This document shows, piece by piece, positions 31,315 through 44,219 of a stretch of DNA of 64,000 nucleotides. Positions within the stretch are counted from its first letter, which is position 1, and each line of letters starts with the position of its first letter. The DNA comes from Tolypocladium sp. Sup5 PDA-1 (taxonomy: Eukaryota; Ascomycota; Sordariomycetes; Hypocreales; Ophiocordycipitaceae), in assembly GCA_000750105.3 (NCBI GenBank), contig JPHH03000029.1, positions 62,001 to 126,000 on the forward strand, written 5' to 3'. The notes below the pieces were generated by a model. The model was not told the origin of the DNA. It saw only the letters and a program-made list of their open reading frames with translations, and made no database searches. Made by a program: the position numbers and the translations under genes.

Positions 31315-34300
31315 TCATACAGCAGCAAGTCTGCCACCCTGCAGCGCCTCCCACTCTCGCGATCCCACAACCTGCACGCCGCCCCGTCCGACGCCGGTGC
31401 CAGCCATCATCTTGCCGTCCGCGCCGGGCAGTCTGATCTGCAGCTGTGCTGCCGGGTTGCGCACCTGCCGGCCTCTGTGATTCTGCTCGCCGCCCCTGCG
31501 CAGCACGGCCGACTTCCTGAGCACCGAGTCCTGCCAGGCGGTCCAGGCGGCATAGTCCTCCATCTGCTTGGCGGCGTGGTACTGTGCCGTCGACTTGGCC
31601 GGTCTCCAGGCGAGCTTATCCTTGGGCAGGGCCGTAAAGTCAAAGACGGTGGCGGACGTGGCCATCTTGACCAACTCGCCGAGCACGTCCTTGCCCTCGG
31701 CCACGACGAGCTTCTTACGCTGCTCCACAACGCTCGTCGGCTTCTTCAGCGGCTCAGCCAGCCAGTCGTAGCTCTGCTGTTCCTTGATGCGGGCACGGCG
31801 GTTATCTTCGCGCAGGTACCGCACCGCTGACTGCAGGCTCTCGATGTCCTTCTTGAGCTCGTCCATCTCCCGCGCTGTTGCCACGGCCCGCTCCTGGCCG
31901 GCCTTCATGCCAGCAGCATCGGCACCATCCGCGAATGCTCGACTGTCACTGGCAATCTTCTTCCACTTGTCACGCTCCGACTCCAGGTTCTTGAGCTCTC
32001 GGTCTTGCTTCTCAATGTCTTCCTTGAGGCTGTCGACTTGCTCTCCGGACGCCTCGAGCTGCTTCTGCAGTTTGGAGATTCGCTCGATGTTAGCTTGCGC
32101 ATCCCGCATGCGGGACTCGAGCGTCTCGATCTTGAGGACGGCAGTACTGAGATGCTCGTCCCGCTGGGCAATCGTGCGCCGAGCCTCGTTGTGCTCCTCC
32201 CTGAGGCGCCGCAGCTCTTCCTCTGCGTCCACGGGCACCGTCTTGAGGGCCTTGAGCTCCTGGGACCGGAGGCGCCACGGGGCAGGGTGGACGTCAAACT
32301 CTTGCGTCTGGTCCAGATCCGTTGCCAGCGCAGCCAGGTCGGTAATCTGGCTATTGACTGTGCGAAGCTTGGACAGGTACGCCGAGAAAGTGTCCGACTC
32401 GCTTGCGGAGCTCGCCTCCAAGACGGCTTGGTGAATCACATTCTGGACCTCGCTATAAGTAAACGGCTCCGCCCGCCCCTCGTCGTGGGTGAGAAGTCCG
32501 TGAACGCTGTTGCCGATCTTGCGGGACAGGTTTGCCAGTTCCTGGCTGCTGGCCTCACACTGTTCAAACGCCTCCCTGGTATCGGGCAAAAGTGACAGTG
32601 ATCGGGTCTTGAGATCTTCCAGGGCACGCACCGCCTTGCCGGCGATCATCTTGGTACTTCTGGTCTGCGAAATCACAAGGTTGAACTTCTTGGCGAAAAG
32701 TTGCGCCATCTCATCGCCGTTGCCTTCGCCCTCGGATGGTATCGCTCGCTGAACCATGGCCCTCGTCGTGTTAAATGCCACGGCAGCCGACTCCAGATGG
32801 CTCTGGACAAGAAGTGACCTCATGCACACATCGTCTGCGAAGCTCGCCAGTCCGGCCGAGATGTGGACTTCACCAAGGTGTGACATGAGAGCCACGGTAC
32901 GATGCAGCTCATCCGCGCACTTTTGCTCCTTGAGGTCATCCCGGCGCAGGCCATCGATCCATGCGTTCAGGGCTCGCTCAACCGGCTCGAGCTCAAGCAG
33001 AGAATGCTGGTACTTGGAGAACTGTTCCATAGAGCAGTGGCTGATGTCATTGACAAACCGGTCACACATGGCAGACACCCACACAAGCTTGTCGACTGCA
33101 TCACACCCAGCGAAAATGTCATCCTCGTGGCCATGATGGGGTTGGCCAGTGAAGCGCTCCCTGATAAAGCCGTTGAGGAGGTTCGCCTTGAACGCGAGCC
33201 TGCGGAATCTCAAGAGAGCGAGGACAGAATCCTGATCTTCTTGATAGTTGTCAGGCAAGAACAGCTTGACAATCTCAAGATGTTGCTCAGCTTCTTGGGC
33301 CTCCAACCGCCGGAGTTCCAAGTCAATTGTCTTGACCTGGGCTTTGGCAGCAGAGAGCTGGAGCTTCATGTTCAAGTCCATCATGGCCCGTGAGCGGTCA
33401 TTCAATTTCTCCGATTCGCCCTCGGTGACGGCCTGGGATGCCCGCATATCTTCCAGGTCGCCCTGCAAGCTCGTGACGAGTTCGCGGAATCGCGATAGTG
33501 TGTACTCCATGTCCTCGAAGGCCTCTTCTTGCTGGGCCGCGCGGCGGGCTTGTTCCGTGATGACGCTGTCCTTGAAGTCAAGGTCCTCTTGCAGCTCCTT
33601 TTCGTTCTGCACGTGGTTGGCCTCCAGCTCATCGTTGATCTCCTTCAAGTTCTCCAGGTCGTCGATGACTGCCTTGAGCTCCTCGATTTGTTCAGACATG
33701 CTCATGTTTCGTTCCGTCAGATCTTCAATCATATCCTCGGCGCCAAGCGCGGTGTCGAGCTGTTGGCGAAGATCGTCGACAGCGGCCTCAGACTGGACGA
33801 GCTTCTCTTTCGTTGCCCCGTGCTCCTCCTTGACCCCGTTCAGCTCCTTCAATTCTTCCTCCAGCCCCGAGATTTGGTCTCGAAGCTCCTCTTCTTGGCC
33901 TTGTGTAATGTCGCGCAATCTCAAGAGTGCCTCGCGTAGCCGCTCATTCGTGCGCTCCATTTGCAACCATCCAGTGCTCGCGCGTTCTTCAGGGGTCATG
34001 CCCTTGCTGTACTCGGAATTCTCTTCCCGAAGTATCTCCACTTCCAGCTCGAACTCTTCGGCTTTCTGCTTCAGGGTATCAACCTCCATCTTCAGCACTT
34101 CTGCTGTCTCCTCTGCCATTTCGCGGTCCAGGGCGGCAAGTTCGAGGGCAGAGTCGTGCTCGGCCTGCATCGCTTCGATAGACTCAAACCTCGCCTCCGC
34201 CTCTTTAAGTTGCTTCCTGAGTTCATTGTTCTCTTGTTGTTGCGGCTGGTACTTTTGCTGCAGTTTCTGGATGATGGCTTCGAACTTGTCCCGTTCCCCT

Positions 34301-35384
34301 TGCACTTTTTCGATCTGCTTCAGCTTGTCTCGGTCTTCCATTCGTTTGCGCTCCAGGACCTTGAGCTTGGCCTTCAAGTCCTCGATTTCGCGATTCGCGG
34401 CCGCATTTCCCGCCGTTCGTGGTGCCGCTGCTGCAGCAGTCGTTCGTTTTAGAGGGGGGGTTGAAGATATCCCTGGTGACGTCGCGGCGGCTATTTTCTC
34501 GAGCGCATTCGTTCTTCCCATGACGGGGCTTTTCGGCTGCGGCGACAGAATCTCCCCATCACTCTTAAGCGGAGAGCCGGCACCGTCAGTAGAGCTGCTG
34601 TCGCGTCCAGCTTGGGAATCGCCAGAAGGCCGACGTCCATCTGGACGGGACAATGTTCGAAGCCCTCCGAGGGACGCTCGTCCGCTTACCGCGCGTGCGG
34701 GGGGGCCACTGGGTCTCGCTGCAACGGATGATATAGATGACTGCCTCGGTGTTCGAGACGCGGGCACTGCGGGAGGGCCCATTGTCGGTCGCTGGCCACT
34801 AATCGACGTACGAGGCTTGGCCCCCGCAGACGAGACTCGAGCATTCGATGGCGTGCCCGTTCGCGAGGCAGACGAGCTGGGCGGGCCGCTGAGCTGTTTC
34901 GTAGGAGACTTCGCCGGGGACTTGGTTACCAGTCAGCGTTTGGATGCGGCTCGCTCGACAAGCGCAGCGATCGATCCCTTACTCTCACAATGCTCGACGG
35001 TCGGGACGCCTTAGGCCCCGGGTTGGGGCTCGGTGCATTCAAGCTCCTCCGCTTGGTCAACGCAACATCTCCGCTTGCAGCCGTGGCCTTCGTCGCGCCG
35101 GGGTTGAAGCTGCTCGGGCGGGCTGGCTTGCGGACGGCGGCAGGCTTCGCGGCGGGCGGCTGCGCCAGAATCGTCACCATCATGGGCTTGACGAACATGC
35201 CGTAGCCCATGGGGCAGTCGAAGTAGCGCTCGCCCTGGACGCTGCCATCGTTCTTCCCGGTCTTGTCATCGAGCTCGACGCCGACCCATTCGCCCACCTG
35301 GAAGTGCGTTTGGCCTGCGAAGCGGACGGTGCCCTTGCGCCCATCGCTGAGCTGGACCGTCTGGCCAGGCTTGTAGTCCGGCAT
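31315..35384 (-). CDS. Dynactin p150Glued subunit
   Basis: Two exons, about 35384-34983 and 34920-31315, encode about 1335 residues. Two alternative in-phase donors (GTGAGA at 34988 or GTAAGG at 34982) differ by two codons; the branch CTGAC precedes the acceptor. The N-terminus is a CAP-Gly domain (GRKGTVRFAGQTHFQVGEW, then GVELDD and GKNDGSVQGERYF), which binds microtubule plus ends and EB1. A Ser/Pro/Arg-rich basic linker follows (about 75-290), then long coiled coils (about 300-700, starting IEDLKAKLKVLERKRMEDRD), the dynactin-associated middle domain (about 690-1020) and a second coiled coil (about 1030-1240). The protein (Ro-3 in Neurospora, Nip100 in yeast) links dynein to cargo and supports nuclear migration. 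Length and order are normal for filamentous fungi. Confidence 0.95.
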
Positions 35385-36012
35385 TATGGGCAGTCGAAGG
35401 GGCGATGGCGCATCGTGACGCCGTGACGGGATGGGTGTGGTGTGGTGTCTGTGGTGTTCAGGTGCTGATGTTGAGGGACGGGAGTCCTTGCTACCTAGGT
35501 ACCTATGGATGCGTCAGGGGGGAGCTCCAGCGCAGGCCATGTGCTCCGTCCAATGTTTCCCAGCGTGGTAAACGCGTGTCGGCTCCGATAGACGCGCCCC
35601 TAGCCCCTGTAACTTTAACCGCAACACAGAACAAAGCCACCCCCGGTTTCATGGATGCCTCACAACCGAGGCCACAATGCCAGCATTGTCCACTAACACG
35701 GAAGCTGCAACAACATTCAATCTACACCACCGCTTTTACAACAACCGTGGGGGCCACCACCAGATTCACCCTCTAATATCCATGTTCACATCGTGCATTC
35801 CCTTTCTTTGTCAGGCCACTCTCACGGATGGGTCGATAAAAGGCTTCAACAGGACTGATGGTTCATCGTTCGTCCAACCACATGGCACGTAGCCATGCAA
35901 CAGCATCAGCACGTTAGTCGTCGTCTTGGGTTTTCCCCCTCTATCTTGCTTGCCCTTCTACAAGGGTAGGTAGCACAGCGCTTTTTGCGAGGCCGCAGCA
36001 CATTTCCGGCCT
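35385..36012. other. Intergenic region dynactin 5'/HMG 3'
   Basis: No gene is seen. A CTACCTAGGTACCTA near-palindrome is at about 35490-35504. It presumably contains the dynactin promoter. Confidence 0.5.
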
Positions 36013-38228
36013 CTACAGTGAATCCGATCTCCAATCCTTGGGCAGGCCCTCGCGGAATGGGCCCTCCCTCATCCATTCCATCACCTCAAATGCCAGCCTC
36101 CGCTCCGTCCCCTCGTCGAGGCCCTTGCCCGCCGGCAGCCTGACCATGATCAACCCCATGCGTCTCGAGAGCTCAACAGTCCTACGGTTGCTGTTCTCTT
36201 CCTCCTCGCTCGGCATAACATACACAATCAGGTCTGGGCACACCGTCCCGCGCCAAAGCGTCGCCATCCACTGCCAATGGTCCACTGGCGTGTACATGTC
36301 GAGGATGGGCATGGTGCAAGCATACCTGTCCGAGATGGTCAAGCTGAAGCCTTCTTTGGCCAGTGCCACTGGAATCTTGGCTGATGACGCAGGATCATTG
36401 TCGTCTTCTGGCGGGGTGCCGGCCTCTTTCACCTGAGCCTGGGTGACAATTCTCTCGCCATCGGCCCTTTTCTCGTCTGCGCTGGTGAGAAGGGCAGTCT
36501 TTCCACTGATGTGACGGCCAATCTGCTTCGACTTCTTCTGCCACCACGAGATCTCCTTGATATAGGGCTCGAAAGCGTCGCCGAACTTCGTGCCACCGCC
36601 TCGACCAAGCTGCGACGCTTCACCAGTGTCCCCGCCAGTCGTGTTCTGGCTATAGGACTCATCTCGCCACACCTTCAGCACCACGTCGCCGCATGCGGCG
36701 AGCCCTTTCTCGATGGCATTCCCGGCCTCTTGGAGCAGTTTCGCATCAGGCCCCTCCACGGCGATAAACGCTCCCCGGGTGTCGCCAGGAATGCTATCTC
36801 TCCCCATGGGCGGGGCAGGTTGGCAGATGCTCGCGAGCACAGCGATCTTTCGTTTGAAGGGAATCGACATGACCATTTCTGACAACGTCCTGGCGCGGGG
36901 AGCCAGGGCTTCTCTGGAGGGTGACGCATTCAGCCCTGCCATGGGCAGACTGACATGTCGAGCATCCATAACCGGAGTCCGCGAAGGGGATGCTGGGACG
37001 GACGTCTGCAGAGGAGGCAGTCTGAGTGATTCGTCAAAGCCGCTATGTCGACGGTTCTGCTGATCATTGTCAAGCCAAGATGTCGACGCCGACGGTCGCA
37101 GTGGTGGAGGCATCGGGCCTGACTGCGATCTGGTCAGGCTTCCCAGCTCGGGCAAAGGCGTGCGTGCGTACGACTGCAGCGGGTTCGGAGGAGCTCCTTC
37201 TGTTGGTGTCAGAGACAAGTCTCCAGGCTGTCTGCTGCCATAACTACCTATGGGTCCGTTGATGGCATGATAGCCACCGGCGCCGTTGGCCCGACGTCGC
37301 TTCATCTCAGGCGACGACGGCTCGCTGTTGTCGACGTCTCTGACGGGGGGCAGATTGGACGCAAAAGGCAATGTGCTGGTGGGTGACTGCTCGAAGCTCG
37401 ATCGGCGAGATAGGGTCGTGTCCAGTCTCTGGAGGCTCGGCCGGCCCTGAGATGCTGCTGCCGTTTTGCCGGCTGGCGATGTCGCAAAAGGAGTCGATGG
37501 CGTCTGGGGCGTCACCATGGCTCGCCCGTTGCACTTTGGGCAGCGACTCTGTTCCTCGGTTGGGAACGTCGTTGTCCAGCCACCCTGAGGCTTGTTACCC
37601 CGTCGCGGCTGATAGCGATAGTTTGGGTACTGGTTTTGGTGGCGCGTCTTCTCCTCCTCTGCGAGCTTCTTCCAGTATTTCTTGGCCTCCTCGGCCTCAT
37701 TCTTCCACTTTTCTCCGATAATCTTGGAGATGTCTGGGTTTGAGAGTTTGGGGTTGTCGGCTGTCACCTGCGCTTGATGGTGCTGGCGATACAGGATGAA
37801 CGCTGCGGCAGGCTGGTCAACTATCGAGCCCGGGCTGGAGGGAGCCAGAGCACCCTCAAGGTGGGTGATTCACGCCTCTGTGCGGGCAGAAGGCTGCTGC
37901 GAGAAATGTTTTACTCACCATTTCGAGGCCGGGGGATCTTGGGTGCGGGTGTGCACAGGCAGACTATATCCCGAGGCCCATCCTGCTTCTGGGCGCCAGC
38001 TGCGTTGGCGTTGGGCGAGCCCTGCATACCGTGGTCTGCACCGACCGCGCTGATGGTCGAGGCTCGCTTTCTGGATGAGGTGGCTCCGAGGGGGGTGGGT
38101 GAATGTCTTCCGCCTGCAGCGATGAAGCCTGCGCCGGTTTTGAACTGCTTGCCCAAGTCCACGTGACGGTGAACAGGAGCTCCGACGGTTTCCATCTGTC
38201 GAGCAGCCAAAGCGAGCACCTGGGTCAT
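36013..38228 (-). CDS. HMG-box transcription factor
   Basis: Two exons, 38228-37919 and 37802-36013, encode about 699 residues. The 116-nt intron lies inside the HMG box: exon 1 ends APKIPRPRN and exon 2 opens AFILYRQHHQAQVTADNPKL, then SNPDISKIIGEKWKNE and YPNYRYQPRR, a sequence-specific (MATA/SOX-like) box with the Pro-Arg-Pro start and the Asn intercalation region. The box ends near residue 180 and is followed by a Pro/Ser-rich region and a conserved C-terminal domain (about 420-690, ending WQWMATLWRGTVCPDLIVYV and MGLIMVRLP). The start at 38228 is the first ATG of the open frame. A strong donor-like GTAAGT at 38283 suggests a spliced 5' leader or another small first exon. The role is likely regulation of development or stress genes; the exact ortholog is not certain. 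Confidence 0.85.
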
Positions 38229-39602
38229 TGTTGCCAGGTGCCAACGCGGGTTTCTGGACAGGCTGCTGGGCGTCTGAACTTACACCATGCCCCAGCCTGG
38301 AGGCCTTGGGCTGTGGTTTCCGGCGACGGAAGACTGTGGGAGGGGACAGAATGGGATTTTATGAAGAATGAGATGGGACGAGGGGCCAAGAATGAGGATC
38401 GAGTGAATCAGGCTGGTCGTTGCCAGAGTGCCGAGCCCTTTGTGAGCAGCTGGCTGGCATTTGCCCATTCGCAGCGGCCACCGACAATGGCAAAAGCGCC
38501 CGCCCGCGCCAGCAAGACCGCCTTTGGACAAGCTCATCAATGAACCAAGCTGACTGACTGGCTCTCAGGCTCTGCTCTGCGCCCATTTATCTGGGCGTTG
38601 CTGCCTTCTGGGACTGCGGCCAGTAGGAAACTCCCTACATGTCTCGGGAGTCCGCCGGGGGGGGCCAGAAGTGCAGACGTCGCTAGCAGGCAGAAGGTTT
38701 GTCGCCAGCGGACAAAGCGTGAGCTTGTCGCCTTTGTCCTTGACGGCGTGAGCGTTGGGCGTCGCTCTCTCAACGGCTCGCCGTAGTGTGTCGTCTCACG
38801 GGCACGCAACGGGACGAGAAGACGACCGGTTCTCAGCGCTGGCCGTGATATAGATGGCCCGCCCGTCTTCAACACCAGCCGCAAGGTGACGGGAGCTGCT
38901 ACTACGAATACTACATCATGCTTATCCTGCCGCCCCCTCCGCTCTGTCTCTGCTGCCCTCCCCCCCAGCCTCTTCCAAGGACGACAATGGGCCCCCGCAG
39001 GAATGCACGTCGGCAGCCCTCTGGAATGCTGCGCCGTCTGAGACAAAGAACGAGGTGGCCCAGCCCGGACACGGCTAACCCCCGTCTACACGTGATGCTG
39101 GAATCAGCGAGCCGTCGTCGACGATCACCGCTCCGCACGCGTGAGTTGCATGCGTGCCCGAGCCCCCGAACACAGTTCTGTTCGGGGCGCTCCTTGGAGG
39201 ATTGTGTGCGTTGGGTTGTCTTGAGCCCGTCTGGTCTCTGCTGGTTGGCTTCCCAGGTACCTGGATGTCTCGCCTCTGGCTCCGGTGAAGAAAAAACGAG
39301 ATGGAGGGAGAGAGGCCTCGCGAGCATTGTCCGTATGCGGCGCGTGCATGGGCGGGAGGGGCGGAACATGGGAAGTATCCTGGCTCCTGGTTCCAAACTT
39401 TGAAGAACTTTGGTGCTTGTCCTGATCTCCTGTCCAGTACGTACAAACAATCCCACCACTTTTTAGTCTTTGGCAGATGTGCTTTCCCCCGTGGCCTTGT
39501 AAAACAAACATGTTTGGCATATCTCCCGGCGCCGGACCATCCGCAAAGCAAATTCCGTGAATCTCTCTCTCTTCCAAGTACTCTACACACAATCCCGCCC
39601 AT
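38229..39602. other. Upstream region of the HMG-box gene
   Basis: This 1.37-kb stretch between the RVB1 3' end and the HMG gene has no supported gene. It contains the GTAAGT donor-like site at 38283 (minus) and a C/T-rich tract at about 38929-38975. A long 5' leader with an intron is plausible. Confidence 0.45.
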
Positions 39603-41220
39603 CTACGAGATGTAGCCCCGTCCAGCCTCGCCGCTAAGCAGCGCAGCACTGCGGCGAGCATCGAGGAACAAGTCCTCGCACTCGGCCACATCCTGGACGT
39701 CGATCTGCGAGCGGCCGCTGGCCTTTGCAAGAATGCTGTTGTCGTGCCGTTTAGTCAGCAAACACTGTCACTGTCTCGGACTGCCGCCAACTCAAAAGTC
39801 GAGCGCGGTGGGAGGAGGAGATGGGGACGGCCGGGGGTGTCAAACTTACCTCGCTGGAGTCAGCAGCTGCAGGCAGTAGCGCAGGCTGATACGGACGCCG
39901 TGGTCGGAAATCTTGTCGATGGCGGCATCAGTTATGGAGACACTCTCCGTCGAGGCCCGTATCCGCACAATCTTCTTGATCTCGTCTGCTTGGTACGGGG
40001 CAGTGGGGATGATGAGGAGGCGGGCGAGGAAGTCGGTAGGAATGCCGTGGGCTGCCACAATATCGTCCGTGCCCCTTATTGTGCACATTCCGCGGTTCGA
40101 CGCCAGCACCACGATGGGAGATATTGGCGATTCCAGTGCTCGGTTAAGGTAGGTGAAGCACTCCACATCGAGCATGTGCGCCTGTCAAGCACAGCGTCAG
40201 TCCCGGCCGTTCTTGTTGCGCCATTGTGAAACAAAAAAAGAATACATATACGTACCTCGTCGATGAACAAGACACCGGGCACCAGCTCAGCCACGCCTTG
40301 GTCGATGTACTTGCTGACGACCTTGTTGATTTCGCCGCGCAACTTTTCCGTGATCTCGGTCATCTTGGGCTTCATGAGCTGGCCCATCATGCTCATGATG
40401 TCCTGTCCGCCCTGCGGCCGCGCGTTGGCAACATCCAGGTCGTGCAGAGTGACGTCTTGCACAATCTCCTTCTTCTTATGCACCTCGCCCTTGGGGATGG
40501 GCACGTATTCCTCGGCCTCGAGGTCGAATTCGGTGGCATATGCGTCCGATCGACCGACTCGCTTGCAGGCGCCCGTGTTGGCCTCGATGTAGATGACATC
40601 GCCGACGGTGACTCGCTCCTTCTGGATGGCCTCGTAGATGCTGGGGTCGAGCCGGAGCTTCTTCTGTCCCTTGGCGCTCTTCAGGCCGATCAGGAGGGTG
40701 CTGATTGTCTTGCCGTAGCCGCCCAGCGGGTTCTCGGCCTCCTCTGGGGTGAGCTCCGTAACCTCTCCCTCGTACACCTCCTTCGTCTCGCGCACTTTCA
40801 GGCCAATTGCTCTCCGGAAGTTCTCCATCAACATTTCCGTCTTCTTGACCTCGGTCGAGTAGATCTCGCTACCCACGATGGGGCAAAAGGGGATCTTGGT
40901 TCCCAGTTCTTGGCTAATCGCGAGCGCAAGGGCCGTCTTTCCGGTACCAGGGCCGCCCGCCAGCAAGACTCCTCGGCCAGCCATCTTGTGAGCTCGAATC
41001 AGGTCGACGACAACGCCGCAGGACTGCGCAGCGGGTGGTTAGCATTCTGTCGAGGCACGAGCAATGGGCGTCATACTTCTCGAGCAGGCACCTGGCCGAC
41101 GAATCCGCCTGCTTGTGCCTCTGCATATCCATCCCACTTCAATCCCAGGCCCTTGATGTGCGTGTGAGCGGCCGTCCGGTTGTCGCGCTTGTTGCCCTTG
41201 ACCTCGCTGATCTGGACCAT
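39603..41220 (-). CDS. RVB1: RuvB-like helicase 1 (Rvb1/pontin)
   Basis: Four exons, 41220-41077, 41023-40256, 40181-39850 and 39735-39603, encode 458 residues, the normal length. The AAA+ motifs are Walker A GGPGTGKTALALAI, Walker B LFIDEAHMLD (split by an intron; DEVH is more common) and sensor-1 region VVLASNRG. VGSEIYSTEVKKTEMLMENF and ECFTYLNRALESPISPIVVL, with GTDDIVAAHGIP, mark Rvb1 rather than Rvb2. The C-terminus ISDHGVRISLRYCLQLL continues into the last exon with SILAKASGRSQIDVQDVAEC. Rvb1 forms a heterohexameric ring with Rvb2 in INO80, SWR1, NuA4/TIP60 and R2TP complexes. The ATG at 41220 gives the expected start MVQISEVKG. Confidence 0.97.
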
Positions 41221-41697
41221 TTTGGCGGTTTGGCAATGCCCGGCCAGGTGTTGAAATCGTCGCGATGAGTAGCCTATGGGTCGGTTTCGTCGGTGCAGTA
41301 GCCTTGCGGATCTTACTGCATGCTCGTGATGTGGTAAGATCGTAGCAGGCGTGAATTCGAGATGTCCAAAGATTTGCGATTGGATCACAGCCTTGCAGCC
41401 TCTCACCCTTGGGCGAGGTCGCGACTGCTCCACGATCCACTTCGTGGCACGTGACCTCTTGGCACGCCTGTTTCCCTTACCCTATAATACCATCGTATCT
41501 CGAAGCAATCAACGACATTGCACTTGTTGCAAATTCGAGGAGTTGTCAAATGGCTTTTTTTCCTGGCGAGTCTGGTAGCGGATTATGCTCACAGGTTGCG
41601 AAATTTAAATCATATCCTTCATTCTATTCACTGTCGTCTGGCAGCAGCCTCAACGCAGCGTTGTCTTTCACAAGTTTTTGCAAGTTTTTGCAAGTAC
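41221..41697. other. Intergenic region RVB1 5'/EamA 3'
   Basis: No gene is seen. A CAAGTTTTTG unit is repeated about 2.5 times at 41671-41695, just beyond the EamA stop codon. RVB1 promoter sequences are presumably at 41221-41450. Confidence 0.5.
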
Positions 41698-43119
41698 CTA
41701 TCGTATCGTCTCAAGGTTGACACTCTCTGTTGTACCACCTACACCCATGAGCATCGGTGACCCCTCAGCCTCCCCGGTCAAGTTGTTTTGCCTCTCAACA
41801 TCCTCCACCTTGGACGGCGGCGGCGGCTTCTTCATAAACACAACACCAACAGCGCTACCCAGAATCAAGGCACAGCCCATGAAGCTCATCAGCCCCATGC
41901 GGTGCCCAAACACCCACCTGTCAAAGGCCACTGCGAACAGCATGTGCGTATACACCATGGCGTTGGCCCGGTTCGACTTGTCCGCAGCGAGTCCCGCCGT
42001 CAGGAGATACTGCATGATGAAGCCCAGCGCCCCGAGCGCGAGCAGCAGGAGCCACTGCTTCACCGACGTGGGCGTGATCCATCGCAGCGCGGGCTGGCCG
42101 ATGTCCAGCGCGGGCGCGAGGCCCAGGGCCAGGAGGCAGATGACGGTGCACGTCATGCCGAAAAAGTTGACCGAGATCAGGGGATGCGCCCGCTTGCCGA
42201 TGGTTCGCAGCGTCGTAAATGCGCCTGCAGCCCCCAAAACACCGAGCAACGCCACGCCGACGGCGACCAGCCGCTCCTGAGCGGTCGTCTGGTGGTCCGC
42301 GCCGGGAAGGCCTCCCTGCTCGGGCGGCTCGCTGGCTGGTGATGAAGGCTCCTGTCCGTCCGATGGCGACCTGGAGAACAAGGCGGTTGGCCGCGCGATG
42401 AGGACAACGCCCAGAAGCGCCACAACGGTCGCTAGCCGCTCGATGCGCGTAAACGGCTCGTGGAGCAAGAAGTAACATACCAAGCCAGCGACTCCCGGCG
42501 CGAGAAAGGTGATGACAGTGGCATCCGCCAGCGGGAGGTACATCATCGAGTACCACATGCCGAAGATGCCAAAGAATCCCGTGCAGCCTCTTGCCACCAG
42601 AAGCCACCTGATTTCTCTCTTTCCAAACGGGAAATCGGGAATCTTCATCCACCACATGTAGGTCAGGCAGCAGACGGCCGTCAAGCTCTGCCTGAGCAGC
42701 AAGACCTGGACGGGGTGCATGCCCTCCCCTTCGAGTTCCAGGAACCGGGCGCTCAGGTTCATCAACGCGCCAAACAGCTGAGAGAGCGCCACGAGAATGG
42801 CCGGCTTGTTTCGTTCCCAGAAGCTTTTCAACGGAGACGACGTCCTCGGCTCAAGGGACAAGTGTCCCGGCAGCGGGTTGTACGGTCCATGCGGAACGGG
42901 CGAGAGCCCGGCGCTGGGAGCCGGACTCGGGGATAAACGGCGAAACTCTTCCGTAGTTGCATGATGCACCTTGTTGTCGCCGCGGCCGTTGGGAGAAAGC
43001 GAGCGGTGCAGCTGGTGTCGCGGTTCACGAGCGCCGTCGAAGTGTTGGTCAAGCTTGGATGTCCGAGCCGGGCGGATCTCCGCACCGGGAGGCTGCGGAG
43101 CCTTGGACTTTTGCTTCAT
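41698..43119 (-). CDS. EamA/DMT-family membrane transporter
   Basis: This is an intronless 473-residue protein. A hydrophilic cytosolic N-terminus of about 105 residues precedes about ten membrane helices arranged as two EamA repeats. The first repeat contains LSQLFGALMNLSARFLELEG, VLLLRQSLTAVCCLTYMWWM and GMWYSMMYLPLADATVITFL, the last being the conserved 'drug/metabolite' signature. The second contains VNFFGMTCTVICLLALGLAP and YTHMLFAVAFDRWVFGHRMG. A loop rich in Pro, Ser and Glu separates the repeats. The family (SLC35G-like in animals) moves metabolites or nucleotide sugars, but the substrate here is not deducible. The location could be plasma membrane or Golgi. Confidence 0.9.
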   Translation of the reverse strand: MKQKSKAPQPPGAEIRPARTSKLDQHFDGAREPRHQLHRSLSPNGRGDNKVHHATTEEFRRLSPSPAPSAGLSPVPHGPYNPLPGHLSLEPRTSSPLKSFWERNKPAILVALSQLFGALMNLSARFLELEGEGMHPVQVLLLRQSLTAVCCLTYMWWMKIPDFPFGKREIRWLLVARGCTGFFGIFGMWYSMMYLPLADATVITFLAPGVAGLVCYFLLHEPFTRIERLATVVALLGVVLIARPTALFSRSPSDGQEPSSPASEPPEQGGLPGADHQTTAQERLVAVGVALLGVLGAAGAFTTLRTIGKRAHPLISVNFFGMTCTVICLLALGLAPALDIGQPALRWITPTSVKQWLLLLALGALGFIMQYLLTAGLAADKSNRANAMVYTHMLFAVAFDRWVFGHRMGLMSFMGCALILGSAVGVVFMKKPPPPSKVEDVERQNNLTGEAEGSPMLMGVGGTTESVNLETIR

Positions 43120-44219
43120 GCTGGGAGGTCAAAGACGCAACGGGAAAGCGACCCGCTTGCTCTGATTTGGATCTCAACTAATGACAACAGTAGCAACAGC
43201 GAGATGGAGAGGACCTGAACAAAAAGGCCCTTCGAGTTCCATTGAACGACACGATAATACCAAGGACAATGAGAGGGTTGGTCCCATCGCAGAGTTTGGC
43301 AGAGGATAAGCGCTGGGCGCAGCAACAGACACCGGCCGACAGAGAAGAAGCATTTAACTACGGACTAGTGAGGAACCAACGCTGCTGCCCAAGTCCCCAG
43401 CCTCCCCAAGCTGCGGGTTTGCGGCTGTGTGTGTGTGTGTGTGGGCAGCGGAGGGCCTTCAACCGCTGTATATCGGAGTCATCGCCAGTCGCCGTCAGTT
43501 GCCAGTGTGTGGACCGGTTGCGCCCCGCAGCCAGTCGGAGGTCCGATACAACATTCGAGCGCGGCCTTTGACGGCTAAATTATCAAAGAGGCAGTTGGAG
43601 GTTGCTAGGCGCAGTTGGGGCGGTAAGCAAGACGGAGGGTCCAACGATCTTGGGCCCGATATCGCATGCCTAGCGGTATCGGGCACGGAGGCGGGGCTCC
43701 GGAGTTGTCGAGGATCCCCTGTCGCCGGGGCCGATATTGTCGATCGAGTACGGACGTACTTCGTACCTAGAGTCCACGTTGTCGGCTATACATGACACGG
43801 GGTGGTGTCGGGATGATTCCCTTGTGATAAAACGGTCAATAAGAGACAGACGCGAAAATGGCTGCGACAATACGGTTACGGCATTTGTTGCCCTCGTCCT
43901 CTTGGGCACTGACAAGCAGCCACTGGCGATTGATAGAGTTGACTGTCTCTTGAATCTCAAATCGTCTTGCCATTGTGAAGAGGAGTTTGTAAGTTCTTGT
44001 CTCGGCAAATGCTCAATTCAAAGGCCACGAAACAGCCGCTATGGCAGACATGAAAAGCATTGCTCATTCTTCCATGGCCCCATGCCTTGTGCAGAACCAC
44101 AACGCCGTTTCGCCGGTCCGCATGCCGCGGCCGTGATATGTCCAAACTGAAACCTGTACTCCATGTCCATGCGCTCGAAAGACCATCACCACCACCTCAC
44201 ACCCGCCACGCGAGGCGCC
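43120..44219. other. Intergenic region EamA 5'/TAF13 3'
   Basis: No gene is supported in this 1.1-kb stretch. It contains a GT dinucleotide repeat at about 43426-43442 and a GTACGGACGTACTTCGTAC motif at about 43749-43767. Confidence 0.5.

Noticed and set aside
33248..35014. 588-codon plus-strand frame
   Set aside because: It is the antisense shadow of the dynactin coiled coil, with Ser-rich output typical of reverse-read Glu/Lys codons.
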